A stretch of 64,000 nucleotides of DNA from Gari tellinella (GCA_922989275.2 OV277861.1:45733623-45797622), one strand, 5' to 3'. Shown: positions 62,101 to 63,328, counted from the stretch's first letter. Numbers and translations: made by a program. The notes: generated by a model from the letters alone, not told the origin.

Positions 62101-63328
62101 CCTGCTTAAAGTGTATATATGTATGTCTTTTTGAAAACTAGAAACAGGCTATGGGGTAACGGGTTAAGTATTGAAGAAAGGCTTCACTGGCTGAAAGTAA
62201 AGCAGAAAATGCCTTAAGGCACCTTTTGCTTTACTTGCTGCTTGCTTTTAGCTGCCATTACTAGGATATAGACACTTACGGTGCATATACATGACTGTAT
62301 AAAGTGAAACTATTTTCTTCAGCAGCGGAATATGTTGATGGATTACCATTGCTTCTTTATCAAGGGGTCACATAACACAAGTTTGACCATATTTTAAGAT
62401 ATTTTCCCCGGAGGCATAATATATTTATAGTAATCATCCTGTCCGTGCTCACAAAATGATAGTTACGTGGCTAAAAATGACTAAAATAACCAGACACATA
62501 AGAGAAAAAAAATTAACCTGGCAGTTTCTTGTAACATTAACCTAGCCATTTCTTGTGACATTAACCTGGCAAGTTGTGGGACATAGGGTTAGGGGTAGGG
62601 TTAGCCTCCAGATCATTCTATAACAAAGTTAGATTTCATTTATGTGGCTTAACCACATAAATTTAACCACATAAAAGAGATAGAATAAAGAAGGAGGTGG
62701 CCACTTAAATGAAGATTGTGGGTCCGTGTGTCCGTAACAGGTTAAGTAGATTTTACCGTTTCGTCTAGCATCAATACCGCTTACTCAAATGCTTGGATAC
62801 TTATACAGTTGTTGCCTTGGACCATTCTCTATCCACCAATATAATCCAACCTTTATTTTGACCTTCACCTTGACCTAATTTGGACTTGGAACATTTAAAA
62901 TGGGCTATTTCTTGGTTAACTAGATTTTACCGTTTTGTCTAGCATCAACACCTCTTACTCAAATGCTTGGATACTTAAAACAGTTGTTGCCTTGGACCAT
63001 TCTCTATCCACCAATATCACCCAACCTTTTTATATTGACCTTCCCCTTGATCTACTTTGGACTTAGAACATTTTAGATTGGCTATTTCTTGGTTAACTAG
63101 ATTTTGCCGTTTCGTCTAGCATCAATATAATTGACTACAATGCTTTGATACTTATACAGTTGTTACCTTGGACCGGGCCATAAGCGTTTATTGAATGCGC
63201 AGTCTTGTTTTCTATTGCAGTGTGACCGACCAGGATGGTATGTGGGTATGCTAGCAGATGGAACCACTGGGCTTTACCCAAGCAGTCATTTTAAGCCCAG
63301 CCCAGTGAGTGCCCAGAGTGAGGCTTGA
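22244..63328 (+). CDS. Membrane-anchored multi-SH3 adaptor-like protein, 13 coding exons (whole gene span)
   Basis: Joined exons: 22244-23108, 30779-30891, 35299-35419, 47943-48194, 50042-50218, 51220-51401, 52512-52599, 53959-54134, 55003-55206, 56480-56551, 57770-60369, 61538-61643, 63221-63328. All introns begin GT and end AG, all phases match, and the total is 5,064 nt (1,687 aa plus TGA). Layout in residues: Ser/Thr-rich region 1-288, membrane helix about 294-316, basic cluster LRKRKAKSK, SH3-1 about 451-508, SH3-2 about 602-658, SH3-3 about 697-750, Ser/Pro/Lys linker 751-1616, SH3-4 about 1618-1676. The helix has acidic/polar residues before it and Arg/Lys after it, so the SH3 domains should face the cytosol. 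SH3 domains bind proline-rich ligands; the linker offers several. The SH3 domains resemble those of intersectin, SH3D19 and CIN85-type adaptors, but I cannot assign orthology. Exon structure is strong; function is inference. Confidence 0.9.
23140..23286. mobile_element. Family B MITE, right end missing
   Basis: CAGGGCTCCAGATAAAGG start just 31 bp inside intron 1; stops after GGTGCTTAAATGAGTGA. Confidence 0.75.
23352..23611. mobile_element. Family A MITE, complete variant
   Basis: GTTACCCCATATAGTCTG left, apex GTGCCTTTAAAGGCAC, GGGGGAAAGGGTTAA right. Confidence 0.8.
23612..23951. other. No recognisable feature
   Basis: Intron 1 sequence without repeat match. Confidence 0.3.
23952..24142. mobile_element. 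Family B MITE
   Basis: AGGGCTCCAGATAAGAGG to TATCTGGAGCCCTG, apex CGTCTCAAAGAGACG. Confidence 0.8.
24178..24345. mobile_element. Family A left half, inverted, ending at the apex
   Basis: TTAACCCTTTACCCCATAG to GCAGAATGCTTCTTTAA; no matching right half follows. Confidence 0.6.
24346..24605. other. No recognisable feature
   Basis: Unique-looking sequence between A copies. Confidence 0.3.
24606..25111. mobile_element. Family A MITE with another A copy in its apex
   Basis: Left half ends GCAGAATGCGCC at 24690; right half resumes GGCGCATTCTGC at 24943. Outer right end is GGAAGGGTTAA. Confidence 0.85.
24691..24942. mobile_element. Family A MITE nested in the apex of another A copy
   Basis: TTAA...TTAA insertion exactly at the CCTTAAGG centre of the host hairpin, duplicating TTAA. 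Its own core is intact (GCGCCCTAAGGCGC). Confidence 0.88.
25150..25323. mobile_element. Family B MITE, inverted, degenerate
   Basis: GAGCACCAGTTAAGG and GTCACTACTCATTAGAATTG. Confidence 0.65.
25324..25684. other. No recognisable feature
   Basis: Contains TCAAAGGTCAAG-type motifs like the L family, but no clear ends. Confidence 0.3.
25685..25899. mobile_element. Family A right halves, duplicated
   Basis: Two successive right arms, then GGGGTAATGGGTTAA at the end. Confidence 0.6.
25920..26264. mobile_element. Family A tail carrying a nested A copy
   Basis: Outer tail CATATTCATGACTGTATAAG to AAAGGCATAT, resuming AGTGTAATGGGTAA after the insertion. Confidence 0.7.
25999..26249. mobile_element. 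Family A MITE nested in the tail of another A
   Basis: TTAACCCTTTACCCCATAG to AAAGTATTAA, apex GCGCCTTAAGGCGC, TTAA both sides. Confidence 0.8.
26265..26497. other. No recognisable feature
   Basis: Unique-looking intronic sequence. Confidence 0.3.
26498..26736. mobile_element. Family C MITE
   Basis: TTAACCTTTGAACCCTTG to GGAGGAAAGAGTTAA, apex GGCTCCGAAAGGAGCC without full pairing at the outer arm. It directly abuts an A right half. Confidence 0.85.
26737..26813. mobile_element. Family A right half beginning at the apex
   Basis: Starts GGTGCACTCTGCTTTACTTT directly after the TTAA of the C copy; ends ATAACGGGTTAA. The left half is absent. Confidence 0.7.
26860..27120. mobile_element. Family A MITE, inverted, with an E-like insert
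   Basis: TTAACCCTGTACTCTTTAG left. The part ACGCTACAAATCACTTTAGA to GTTTGCCTCATTAAAATC resembles an E monomer. Core and GGGGAAATGGGTTAA right. Confidence 0.65.
27238..27429. mobile_element. Family B MITE, inverted, near-intact
   Basis: CAGAGCACCGGATAAGGG to GGGGCCCTG, apex CGTCTCGAAGAGACG. TACATA flanks both sides (left end, right start), suggestive but not an exact 8-bp match. Confidence 0.8.
27530..28170. repeat. Tandem array, about 105-110 bp unit, split by family C
   Basis: Units share CATCAAGTATTTCAAA, AATCCATGTCTTGACAA and ATTTGAAATACCCA; two on each side of the C insertion. Confidence 0.75.
27715..27964. mobile_element. Family C MITE, inverted, nested in the array
   Basis: TTAACTCTTTCCTCCCTGAA to GGTTCAAAGGGTTAA; TTAA on both sides. 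Confidence 0.85.
28171..28485. other. Mostly unclassified intron, weak D remnant
   Basis: GTCTGATCTGGATCCAATTA at 28270 recalls a D arm; nothing else. Confidence 0.3.
28486..28712. mobile_element. Family D MITE
   Basis: TTAACTCTTTGCATGCTGGG left; hairpin GACGCCGCGTGATGCGGCGTC without its last base; right end CAGCTAGCATGCACAGAATTA. Confidence 0.8.
28765..28860. repeat. Family K type-1 hairpin core
   Basis: TTAATGCAGGACAAAAGTAA, AAAGTTCCTTTAGGAGCTTT and the inverse arm ending CTGCTTTAAG. Confidence 0.65.
28913..29104. mobile_element. Family B MITE
   Basis: CAGTGCTCCAGATAAGAGG to TATCTGGAGCTCTG; apex TGTCTCGACGAGACA. Confidence 0.8.
29105..29600. other. No recognisable feature
   Basis: Includes a lone AGACCCAGATCAGAGGGTA half-core near 29410; otherwise unique. 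Confidence 0.3.
29601..29850. mobile_element. Family A MITE
   Basis: TTAACCCTTTACCCAATAAT to GGTAAAGGGTCA, apex GTGCCTTAAGGCAC. Confidence 0.8.
29977..30189. mobile_element. Family D-like MITE beside the transmembrane exon array
   Basis: TTAACCCATTTTATGCGGG to CATACAATGGGTTAA; core GATCAGGCCCCACATGTG truncated on one arm. Confidence 0.7.
30312..30778 (+). pseudogene. Five tandem decoy copies of the transmembrane exon
   Basis: Copies start at 30312, 30404, 30496, 30589 and 30687, followed by the functional copy at 30779 (spacings 92, 92, 93, 98, 92). Each contains TTTTCAG plus the GLSDYIVYIG...CILC coding part, but none has the LRKRK tail or a donor. Copy 2 has CAT instead of CAG, so its acceptor is dead. 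Copies 1 and 5 would encode the helix then stop after a short tail. Copies 3 and 4 stop before the helix (TGA and TAG). Splicing to them would give tailless or soluble forms. Confidence 0.85.
30779..30891 (+). CDS. Exon 2: transmembrane helix and stop-transfer cluster
   Basis: Acceptor TTTTCAG|GTGG, phase 1 in, phase 0 out, donor AAG|GTAAGT. It encodes GLSDYIVYIGAPLCG, the helix AGILILLIVCILC and then LRKRKAKSK. This is the last and only complete copy of a sixfold tandem exon-like array (30312-30891). The other copies lack a donor and the basic tail. Using this copy is the only choice that joins in frame to exon 3. Confidence 0.88.
30935..31242. mobile_element. Family B left fragment then full B MITE
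   Basis: 30935-31010 is a left half. 31048-31242 is a full copy in which CTATGTTG and CAACATAG are both changed from the usual CTATGGTG/CACCATAG. Confidence 0.75.
31243..31437. other. No recognisable feature
   Basis: GAT/ATGA-rich intronic sequence. Confidence 0.3.
31438..31585. repeat. Two tandem half type-2 cores
   Basis: TTTTGCAAACAGTGTAGACC and TTTTGCAAACAGTGTATATT in ~72-bp units, without the right arms. Confidence 0.55.
31655..32015. repeat. Type-1 and type-2 hairpin remnants
   Basis: AGGAAGCTCCTTTAGGAGCTT at 31674 (without its last base) and GATCAGAGGGGCACCTGTAG at 31968 with its inverse arm. Confidence 0.5.
32085..32257. mobile_element. Family B MITE, inverted
   Basis: AAACCCAATGGTGTTACTAC, apex TGTCTCGAAGAGACG, CTGGAGCCCTG end. 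Confidence 0.75.
32258..32556. other. No recognisable feature
   Basis: Poly(A) run near 32468; otherwise unclassified. Confidence 0.3.
32557..32697. mobile_element. Family A right half starting at the apex
   Basis: TTAAGGCGCATTCTGCTTTA begins exactly at the hairpin centre; the left half is absent; the right end is incomplete. Confidence 0.7.
32698..33167. other. No recognisable feature
   Basis: Unique-looking intron sequence; short frames on both strands are not supported. Confidence 0.3.
33168..33549. repeat. Family L-related repeat
   Basis: Starts TATGCCCTCCTTGG, repeats GTCAAGGTCATTTCAAGGTC, ends GGGCATGGGGGCATTC. Confidence 0.55.
33550..33926. other. No recognisable feature
   Basis: Intronic, unclassified. 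Confidence 0.3.
33927..34175. mobile_element. Family C MITE, inverted
   Basis: TTAACTCTTTCCTCCCTGAA to GGTTCAAAGGGTTAA; apex GGCTCCTTTCGGAGCC. Confidence 0.88.
34277..34522. mobile_element. TA-flanked MITE with a D-type core
   Basis: CAGTGGAGAATCTGTTATTC and its inverse at the right, 28-bp imperfect ends, TA at 34275-34276 and 34523-34524. The centre has GTTTGGAGCCTGATCAGACG and the apex CCGGGTTACCCGG. Confidence 0.88.
34849..35062. mobile_element. Family N MITE, copy 1
   Basis: 214 bp, TTAACCCTTAGCCCGCC to GGCAGGCTAAGGGTTAA, core AGCTTGGATCCGGATGAGAC. Inverted relative to 49432-49645, with one difference seen. Confidence 0.92.
35299..35419 (+). CDS. Exon 3: cytoplasmic juxtamembrane segment
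   Basis: Acceptor TTCTTCAG at 35298, phase 0; donor CTAG|GTAAGG at 35420, phase 1. It encodes 40 residues beginning GSPAKSQVQDLW and ending GGDRHIQDL. No known domain. It carries SPxx and NRSP stretches that could be phosphorylated. The open frame and exact phase fit on both sides support it. Confidence 0.8.
35471..35774. mobile_element. Family B MITE with duplicated core
   Basis: CAGTGCTCCAGATAAGAGG start; two successive ATTAGAATCGTCTC palindromes; GGAGCTCTGG end. Confidence 0.75.
35880..36420. mobile_element. Family A MITE interrupted by a SINE
   Basis: AATTCCCCCTGTTTC left, apex GTGCCTTATGGCAC; A sequence resumes TTTTCTTCAGTTGAAGGAA after 36370. Confidence 0.7.
36071..36370 (+). mobile_element. 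tRNA-derived SINE
   Basis: Box A-like TGGTCCAGTGGGTAGG and box B GGTTCGAGCCC spaced as in a tRNA, anticodon-arm remnant CTCGACTAGGAAGCGAG, then a ~200-bp body and a simple CTTTAC repeat tail. The RNA polymerase III promoter and simple-repeat tail define a SINE. Confidence 0.82.
36421..36758. other. No recognisable feature
   Basis: Intron 3 sequence, unclassified. Confidence 0.3.
36759..37010. mobile_element. Family C MITE, complete
   Basis: TTAACCCTTTGAACCCTAG to GGAGGAAAGAGTTAA, apex GGCTCCGAAAGGAGCC. Confidence 0.88.
37120..37215. repeat. Family K type-1 core
   Basis: AATACAGAAAGCTCCTACAA and GAGCTTTCTGCATTATTTTT. Confidence 0.6.
37216..37727. other. Mostly unclassified, with core remnants
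   Basis: A short L-like piece (TATGCCCCCTTTCTGAATAG, 37460 region) and an AACAGTGCAGACC half-core near 37656. Confidence 0.3.
37728..37903. mobile_element. Family B MITE, inverted
   Basis: CAGGGCTCCAGATAAGGGG to GTCTGGAGCCCTG, apex CGTCTCTTTGAGACG. Confidence 0.8.
38119..38334. mobile_element. Family C-like MITE, diverged ends
   Basis: TTAACCCTTACCGTACTGG to ATTGTCAGAGTTAA; perfect core with GGGCTCCTGCAGGAGCCC. Confidence 0.75.
38335..38640. other. No recognisable feature
   Basis: Intron sequence. Confidence 0.3.
38641..38730. repeat. D-type core with a distinct apex
   Basis: GTTTGGATCCAGATCAGG, apex CCCCACATATGTGGGG, inverse arm to CAAACTGTTTG. Confidence 0.7.
38959..39275. repeat. GTGTCACCTG-type repeat, analogous to family E
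   Basis: Opens TGTGTCACCTGCTGTAGAC, has CGCCGTCTGTCTGACTGTC, closes GGCAGGTGACACACTTGTT. Ends mirror the E family layout with a different word. Confidence 0.55.
39440..39530. repeat. D-type core, decayed
   Basis: GTTTGGATCCTGATTAGATG facing TCATCTGGATCCAAACTG. Confidence 0.6.
39716..39915. mobile_element. Family B MITE
   Basis: CAGGGCTCCAGATAAGAGG to TATCTGGAGCCCTA; apex GTCTCTTAAATTTGAGAC. Confidence 0.8.
39960..40030. repeat. Type-2 core
   Basis: TGCAGACCCTGATCAGAGG facing TCTGATCAGTGTCTGCACTG. Confidence 0.55.
40091..40449. mobile_element. Family G TA-flanked element with a D-type core
   Basis: CAGCGTTCCCTCTCTACAAC left, TTGTAGGGAGGGAATGCTG right, TA on both sides. Core: CAATTAGACACCGCGTAACG. 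Confidence 0.8.
40450..40816. other. No recognisable feature
   Basis: Intron sequence. Confidence 0.3.
40817..41066. mobile_element. Family A MITE, inverted, complete
   Basis: TTAACCCATTACCCCATAAA to GGGGTAATTGGTTAA, apex GCGCCTTAAGGCGC. Confidence 0.88.
41067..42234. other. Long low-repeat intronic stretch
   Basis: About 1.2 kb of intron 3 with no MITE apart from weak K remnants before 41240. It includes TATCGCGATA-like words (41390-41460) and a more GC-rich patch near 41700. No frame, splice pair or RNA structure is convincing. Confidence 0.3.
42235..42315. repeat. Family K type-1 core, decayed
   Basis: AAAGCTTCTAAAGGAGCTTT with flanking arms. Confidence 0.5.
42322..42568. mobile_element. 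Family A MITE, inverted
   Basis: TTAACCCATTACCCCATAAA to CGGGTAAAGGGTTAA; apex GCACCTTAAGGCGC. Confidence 0.85.
42569..42879. other. No recognisable feature
   Basis: Intron sequence. Confidence 0.3.
42880..43052. mobile_element. Degenerate family H element
   Basis: Core AAACCAGGCTAAGCCACAC with ATTTCAAAGTT/AACTTTGAAAT arms; ends decayed. Confidence 0.5.
43082..43298. mobile_element. Family B MITE with AT insertion
   Basis: CAGGGCTCAGGATAAGAGG to TATCTGGAGCTCTA; apex CGTCTCTTCGAGACG; TATA-rich insert before the right end. Confidence 0.75.
43299..44230. other. No clear feature; possible very decayed family A
   Basis: AAACCCTTTAACTTG at 43540 and AAACAGATTATGGGGG at 43967 could be remains of A ends. 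AT-rich; nothing else supported. Confidence 0.3.
44231..44473. mobile_element. Long-TIR palindromic MITE with a type-2 core
   Basis: GGGCCCGTTTTACTAAACTA, then CTTACGCAAATTTTTTGCG, with inverses at the right. The centre has GAGGACGCGCTTTAAGCGCG within AAACAGCAAATAGCC arms. It is almost one continuous inverted repeat. Confidence 0.85.
44560..44921. mobile_element. Family F MITE interrupted by family A
   Basis: CTCTATTATGGCCACGAGAG and GCTTTCTGTTTTAA at the left, resuming ACACAATTTAGTGGTTG and ATAGAGAGGTTTTACTGTA. Confidence 0.7.
44607..44858. mobile_element. Family A MITE nested in family F
   Basis: TTAACCCTTTACCTCATAG to GGGGGAAAGGGTTAA, apex GTGCCTTAAGGCAC; TTAA at both borders. Confidence 0.85.
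45001..45259. repeat. Family L fragment then family A right half
   Basis: ATGCCCCCTTGTATCTGCC with CCTTTCGTCTAGCATCAAG to about 45176; then CTGCATTACTTTCATTCTGC to GGGTAATGGGTTAA. Confidence 0.6.
45260..45789. other. No recognisable feature
   Basis: Intron sequence. Confidence 0.3.
45790..45994. mobile_element. Family F MITE, complete
   Basis: CAGTAAAACCTCTCTATTAC left, GTAATAGAGAGGTTTTAATG right, TA on both sides. Core CTTAAAGCAATGTGACAG with AAAGCTCCTTTAGGAGCTTT. TA duplication with CAGT ends points to the Tc1/mariner group. Confidence 0.88.
46052..46250. mobile_element. Degenerate family H element
   Basis: CAGTCAAACCTTACCTAT left; AAAATGTGGCTATGCAACG core; right end GATATGACTG. Confidence 0.5.
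46266..46508. mobile_element. Family A MITE, complete
   Basis: TTAACCCATTACCCCATAG to GGGGTAATGGGTTAA, apex GTGCCTTAAGGCAC. Confidence 0.88.
46533..46665. mobile_element. Family D MITE, internally deleted
   Basis: TTAAATCTTTGCATGTTGGG left, GGATGAGACGCTGC core with one arm lost, GCTAGCATGCTACAGTTAA right. Confidence 0.7.
46690..47068. repeat. Tandem array, about 75-90 bp unit
   Basis: Four to five units with TTTTGCATTTTACTGTTG, TTGGTAGTGTTTGCAGA, TTACCTCCCTTTGTAAGA. Confidence 0.8.
47069..47429. other. No recognisable feature
   Basis: Intron sequence. Confidence 0.3.
47430..47780. mobile_element. Family K core interrupted by family A
   Basis: CTTAATGCAGTATTAAAGTA to TATACTGCATTAA, then the A copy, then GAAGCAATGACCTGC. 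Confidence 0.6.
47495..47744. mobile_element. Family A MITE nested in family K
   Basis: TTAACCCTTTACCCGATAAC to AAGGTAAAGGGTTAA, apex GGGCCCTAAGGCGC. Confidence 0.82.
47943..48194 (+). CDS. Exon 4: basic then acidic low-complexity segment, alternative donors possible
   Basis: Acceptor TTACACAG at 47942, phase 1. It encodes AGSQLRRRKPDKPTAAL, then a very acidic DDEADNNNDDDY stretch, then a Lys/Glu-rich tail. The 3' end given uses donor GTAGAG at 48195. Three other GT sites keep the same phase: after 48026 (GTAGTA), 48095 (GTACGG) and 48110 (GTTTGG). The exon could therefore be as short as 84 nt without disturbing the frame. It is phase 1-1 and could also be skipped in frame. Confidence 0.72.
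48245..48430. mobile_element. Family F MITE
   Basis: CAGTAAAACCTATCTATTGC to GTAATAGAGAGGTTTTACTG. Apex shortened to AGTAAAGCTTTCTGTTTTAC. It shows the uninterrupted GCTTTAAGCTGTCACC site used as a comparison for 63591. Confidence 0.82.
48515..48595. repeat. D-type core, decayed
   Basis: AACAGTTTAGATACTGTTC facing GATCAGGATCTAAACTGC. Confidence 0.5.
48596..49191. other. No recognisable feature
   Basis: Intron 4 sequence; an open frame near 48818-49006 lacks splice and homology support. Confidence 0.3.
49192..49401. mobile_element. Family D MITE
   Basis: TTAACTCTTTGCATATGGGG left; GTTTGGATCCTGATGTAATG core; TTGCTAGAGTGTTCAGAGTTA right. Confidence 0.72.
49432..49645. mobile_element. Family N MITE, copy 2
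   Basis: 214 bp, TTAACCCTTAGCCTGCC to GGCGGGCTAAGGGTTAA; near-identical inverted twin of 34849-35062. Confidence 0.92.
49646..50041. other. End of intron 4, no repeat
   Basis: AT-rich; pyrimidine-rich tract TTTCTATTTTCTTGTAG leads into exon 5. Confidence 0.4.
50042..50218 (+). CDS. Exon 5: SH3 domain 1 (complete in one exon)
   Basis: Acceptor TTCTTGTAG, donor CAAG|GTAGCT, phase 1-1. SH3 hallmarks in order: TYEAVFDF (ALYDY-like), QQGDLV (diverging turn), NGWWRG (n-Src/distal region with the binding-pocket Trp pair), GWFPSNYV (3-10 helix region). All core ligand-pocket positions look intact. A single-exon, phase-symmetric SH3 domain is a typical shuffling unit. Confidence 0.92.
50243..50412. 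mobile_element. Family B MITE, degenerate
   Basis: CAGGGTTCCAGATAAGTGG starts 24 bp into intron 5; palindrome centre decayed to GTCTCTTATATATGATTC. Confidence 0.65.
50483..50718. mobile_element. TIR MITE with a type-2 core, distinct ends
   Basis: AACCCTTTCAACCCTA left and TAGGGTTGAAAGGGCTAA right, close to C but different; core GGGCTCCTATAGGAGCCC. Confidence 0.75.
50719..50997. other. No recognisable feature
   Basis: Intron 5 sequence. Confidence 0.3.
50998..51203. mobile_element. Family A MITE ending 14 bp before exon 6's acceptor dinucleotide
   Basis: CTTAGCCTGTTTCTGTG left, decayed core, GGAGTAATGGGTTAA right. The likely branch point of intron 5 falls inside or at the edge of the element. 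Confidence 0.75.
51220..51401 (+). CDS. Exon 6: Glu/Ser-rich linker with a YCKI motif
   Basis: Acceptor TTATTTCAG, phase 1; donor AAG|GTACTA, phase 0. It encodes 61 residues starting ADKLETENEVEM. Near the end is EEIEAEPIYCKIQPK; the acidic lead-in with YxxI looks like a possible tyrosine-phosphorylation and SH2-binding site (inference). The acceptor lies 14 bp after the end of a family A MITE, and another A copy starts 8 bp after the exon. Confidence 0.85.
51409..51909. mobile_element. Family A MITE, inverted, split by family C
   Basis: TTAACCCATTACCCCATAAA starts 8 bp after exon 6; A resumes TTCATTCCACAATGGAAG after the C copy; right end ATAGGGTTTGGGTTAA. Confidence 0.82.
51446..51697. mobile_element. 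Family C MITE nested in family A
   Basis: TTAACCCTTTGAACCCTAG to GGAGGAAAGAGTTAA; the A consensus has a single CCTTTAATT at this position, so TTAA was duplicated. Confidence 0.88.
51910..52263. mobile_element. Two truncated family A copies
   Basis: Each lacks its first half and ends in GGGGTAAAGGGTTAA (52071) or GAGGTATTGCTTAA (52263). Confidence 0.65.
52512..52599 (+). CDS. Exon 7: short basic, proline-containing linker
   Basis: Acceptor ATTTTATAG, phase 0; donor ATAG|GTGAGG, phase 1. It encodes EKRKSTPKVPEKIMPP then HQMMNRENTPIPI. No domain. Support comes from the reading frame and the exact phase match to exons 6 and 8. Confidence 0.8.
52660..52870. repeat. Truncated type-2 core
   Basis: ACAGTGCAGATCCTTTAGGA then CCCTCTGATCTGGGTCTAC; one arm shortened. 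Confidence 0.5.
53045..53369. mobile_element. TTAA element nested in an A apex
   Basis: TTAAAGACATTTTCCT left and AGGAAATGTCTTTAA right, 325 bp, inserted between GAATGTGCC and GGCACATTC. It has no type-1 or type-2 core. Confidence 0.85.
53450..53819. mobile_element. Family G element nested in family A
   Basis: AGCACTCCCTCTCTACAACG left, TTGTAGAGAGGGAGCAATG right, TA both sides. Core GAATCCAGATCAGATGCC with apex GCCGCTATATGCGGC. Confidence 0.8.
53959..54134 (+). CDS. Exon 8: SH3 domain 2
   Basis: Acceptor ACTTACAG, phase 1; donor CAG|GTGGGT, phase 0. It encodes a complete SH3 fold: VKFKVIYPYDG (ALYDY region), ELHLKTGDII, NGWMNGYN and DGWFPAVYV. The usual WW pair is WM here, which is tolerated in many SH3 domains because the first Trp forms the ligand pocket. 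Family A sequence flanks the exon on both sides. Confidence 0.9.
54147..54394. mobile_element. Family A MITE, inverted, 12 bp after exon 8
   Basis: TTAACCCTTTACTCCATACT to GGGGTAATGGGTTAA, apex GTGCCTTAAGGCAC. Confidence 0.85.
54391..54955. mobile_element. Second family A, inverted, with an inserted TIR fragment
   Basis: Shares the rare CTCCATACTCATT/GTACCCA start with the preceding copy. Interrupted at 54492 by CAGTCAAACCTGCGAACAAC; A resumes ATATTTCTTATATTCTAGC near 54770. Confidence 0.65.
55003..55206 (+). CDS. Exon 9: linker and first half of SH3 domain 3
   Basis: Acceptor TTTGTTAG, donor CCAG|GTATTA, phase 0-0. The first ~38 residues are an acidic Ser/Pro linker (LPKVEPKSESPSS). The SH3 half follows: GIVHKAVHNFEAEKAGDLEF, then EEGDLITVFQ. 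The domain is completed by exon 10. The last 33 nt of the exon, its donor and the start of the intron are duplicated 152 bp downstream. Confidence 0.9.
55218..55620. mobile_element. Family C variant MITE, left part duplicated
   Basis: TTAAACACATTCGACCC begins 11 bp after exon 9. After the 152-bp duplication, the full core GAGGGCTCCTTAAGGTGCCC and GTGAATGAGTTAA follow. Confidence 0.8.
55326..55480 (+). pseudogene. Duplicated end of exon 9 plus intron start
   Basis: From TTTGAAGAA at 55326 the sequence repeats 55174 onward at a 152-bp offset. It covers the last 33 nt of exon 9 (FEERDLITVFQ against FEEGDLITVFQ), the CAG|GTATTA donor and the beginning of the family C MITE. It lacks an acceptor, so it is not expected to be an exon by itself. 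Confidence 0.8.
55770..56175. repeat. D-type core and decayed family C
   Basis: GTTTGAATCCAGATCAGACT facing TCTGATCTGGATTCAAAT (55780-55850); then a weak C copy with GTGTAGACTCTGG and TTCCACTGTTTGTC. Confidence 0.55.
56204..56457. mobile_element. Family A MITE, diverged
   Basis: CATAGTCTGTTTCTTG, apex GCTTCTTAAAGAGC, GTTGTGGGTTAA; ends about 20 bp before exon 10's acceptor. Confidence 0.75.
56480..56551 (+). CDS. Exon 10: second half of SH3 domain 3
   Basis: A 72-nt exon, phase 0-0, acceptor TTACCTCAG, donor AAAG|GTAGAT with the last G in the exon. It encodes VLENGWWLGCKDK then TVGWFPGSFVK, supplying the WW pair and the GWFP motif that finish SH3-3. Skipping it would keep the frame but destroy the domain. 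Confidence 0.9.
56664..56841. mobile_element. Family F MITE, core shortened
   Basis: CTGTAAAACCTCTCTATTAC to TAATAGAGAGGTTTTACTG. Confidence 0.78.
56842..57054. other. No recognisable feature
   Basis: Intron 10 sequence; a 127-codon minus-strand frame here has no support. Confidence 0.3.
57055..57246. mobile_element. Family B-like MITE, strongly diverged
   Basis: ATTATCTCTTCGAGATGATT apex and TATCTGGAGCCCTG end; GTCTTTACC and CAAGACATAG arms differ from B. Confidence 0.6.
57271..57513. mobile_element. Family A MITE
   Basis: TTAACCTCATAGCC to GGGGTAATGGGTTAA, apex GTGCCTTATGGCAC. Confidence 0.82.
57603..57687. mobile_element. Family A right-end fragment
   Basis: GGAACTATTTTCTTCAGTAG to GGGGTAATGGGTTAA. 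Confidence 0.7.
57770..60369 (+). CDS. Exon 11: giant Ser/Pro/Lys-rich linker with SH3 ligands and SxIP motifs
   Basis: 2,600 nt, phase 0 in, phase 2 out (donor GTAAGT at 60370; reading through gives an immediate TAA). It encodes 866 residues, nearly all predicted disordered from composition. PxxP-type SH3 ligands include KAPPPPT, PPPPPRPNLP (around residue 925) and PPVAPKPKSK (around 1277). [ST]-x-I-P motifs start at about residues 805, 812, 1172, 1350, 1370, 1454 and 1474, mostly beside Arg/Lys, as in EB1-binding plus-end proteins. SRLP and SKLP variants occur too. A DGLYDVLDL sequence is a candidate phosphotyrosine site. Many SP/TP sites suggest proline-directed phosphorylation. Confidence 0.92.
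60380..60608. mobile_element. Family A MITE, 10 bp after exon 11
   Basis: TTAACCCATTACCCCATAAC to GGGGTAATGGGTTAA; left arm of the hairpin partly deleted. Confidence 0.82.
60615..60856. mobile_element. Degenerate family A MITE, inverted
   Basis: ACTCCATTGATACAC left, AAAGCAGGTTGAATG core, decayed right end. Confidence 0.55.
60940..61189. mobile_element. Family A MITE, complete
   Basis: TTAACCCATTACCCCATAG to GGGGTAATGGGTTAA; apex GTGCCTTATGGCGC. Confidence 0.85.
61312..61504. mobile_element. Family H element, complete
   Basis: CAGTCGAACTTTGATATCT left, AACGCGGCTGAGCCTCGTT core, TCGAAGTTCAACTG right, TA on both sides. It lies 33 bp before exon 12. Confidence 0.85.
61538..61643 (+). CDS. Exon 12: first half of SH3 domain 4
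   Basis: Acceptor TGTTTTCAG, phase 2; donor GAT|GTAAGT, phase 0. It encodes EANKRTLYQAVKGYTARGEE then ELSFTEGTFIKELSD. The ALYDY-like strand is LYQAVKGY. The domain is split at the same place as SH3-3 and with the same phase. Confidence 0.9.
61668..61905. mobile_element. Family C variant MITE
   Basis: TTAACACATTGAACCCTAG starts 25 bp after exon 12; apex truncated (GGGCTCCTGGAGATCAGGG); right end GTGAATAAACTTA. Confidence 0.7.
61912..62167. mobile_element. Family A MITE, inverted
   Basis: TTAACCCATTGCCTCATAG to GGGGTAACGGGTTAA; apex GCACCTAGGGGTGC. Confidence 0.82.
62190..62380. mobile_element. Family A core and right part, decayed
   Basis: CTGAAAGTAAAGCAGAAAAT, TGCCTTAAGGCA, then GACTGTATAAAGTG. 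Confidence 0.6.
62400..63207. repeat. Family L repeat abutting exon 13
   Basis: CCCCGGAGGCATAATATATT left, internal repeats with TTTCGTCTAGCATCAATA and TTGCCTTGGACCATTCT, right end GGGCCATAAGCGTTTATTG. An inserted AT-rich segment around 62455-62700 includes TAACCTGGCA repeats. Confidence 0.7.
63221..63328 (+). CDS. Exon 13: second half of SH3 domain 4, C-terminus and stop
   Basis: Acceptor TCTATTGCAG, phase 0. It encodes CDRPGWYVGMLADG, TTGLYPSSHFKP, then PSPVSAQSEA and TGA (63326-63328). The single Trp and the GLYPSSHF motif close SH3-4. The canonical FP is YP. The acceptor sits only a few bases after the end of a family L repeat. Confidence 0.9.
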   Translation, partial: CDRPGWYVGMLADGTTGLYPSSHFKPSPVSAQSEA

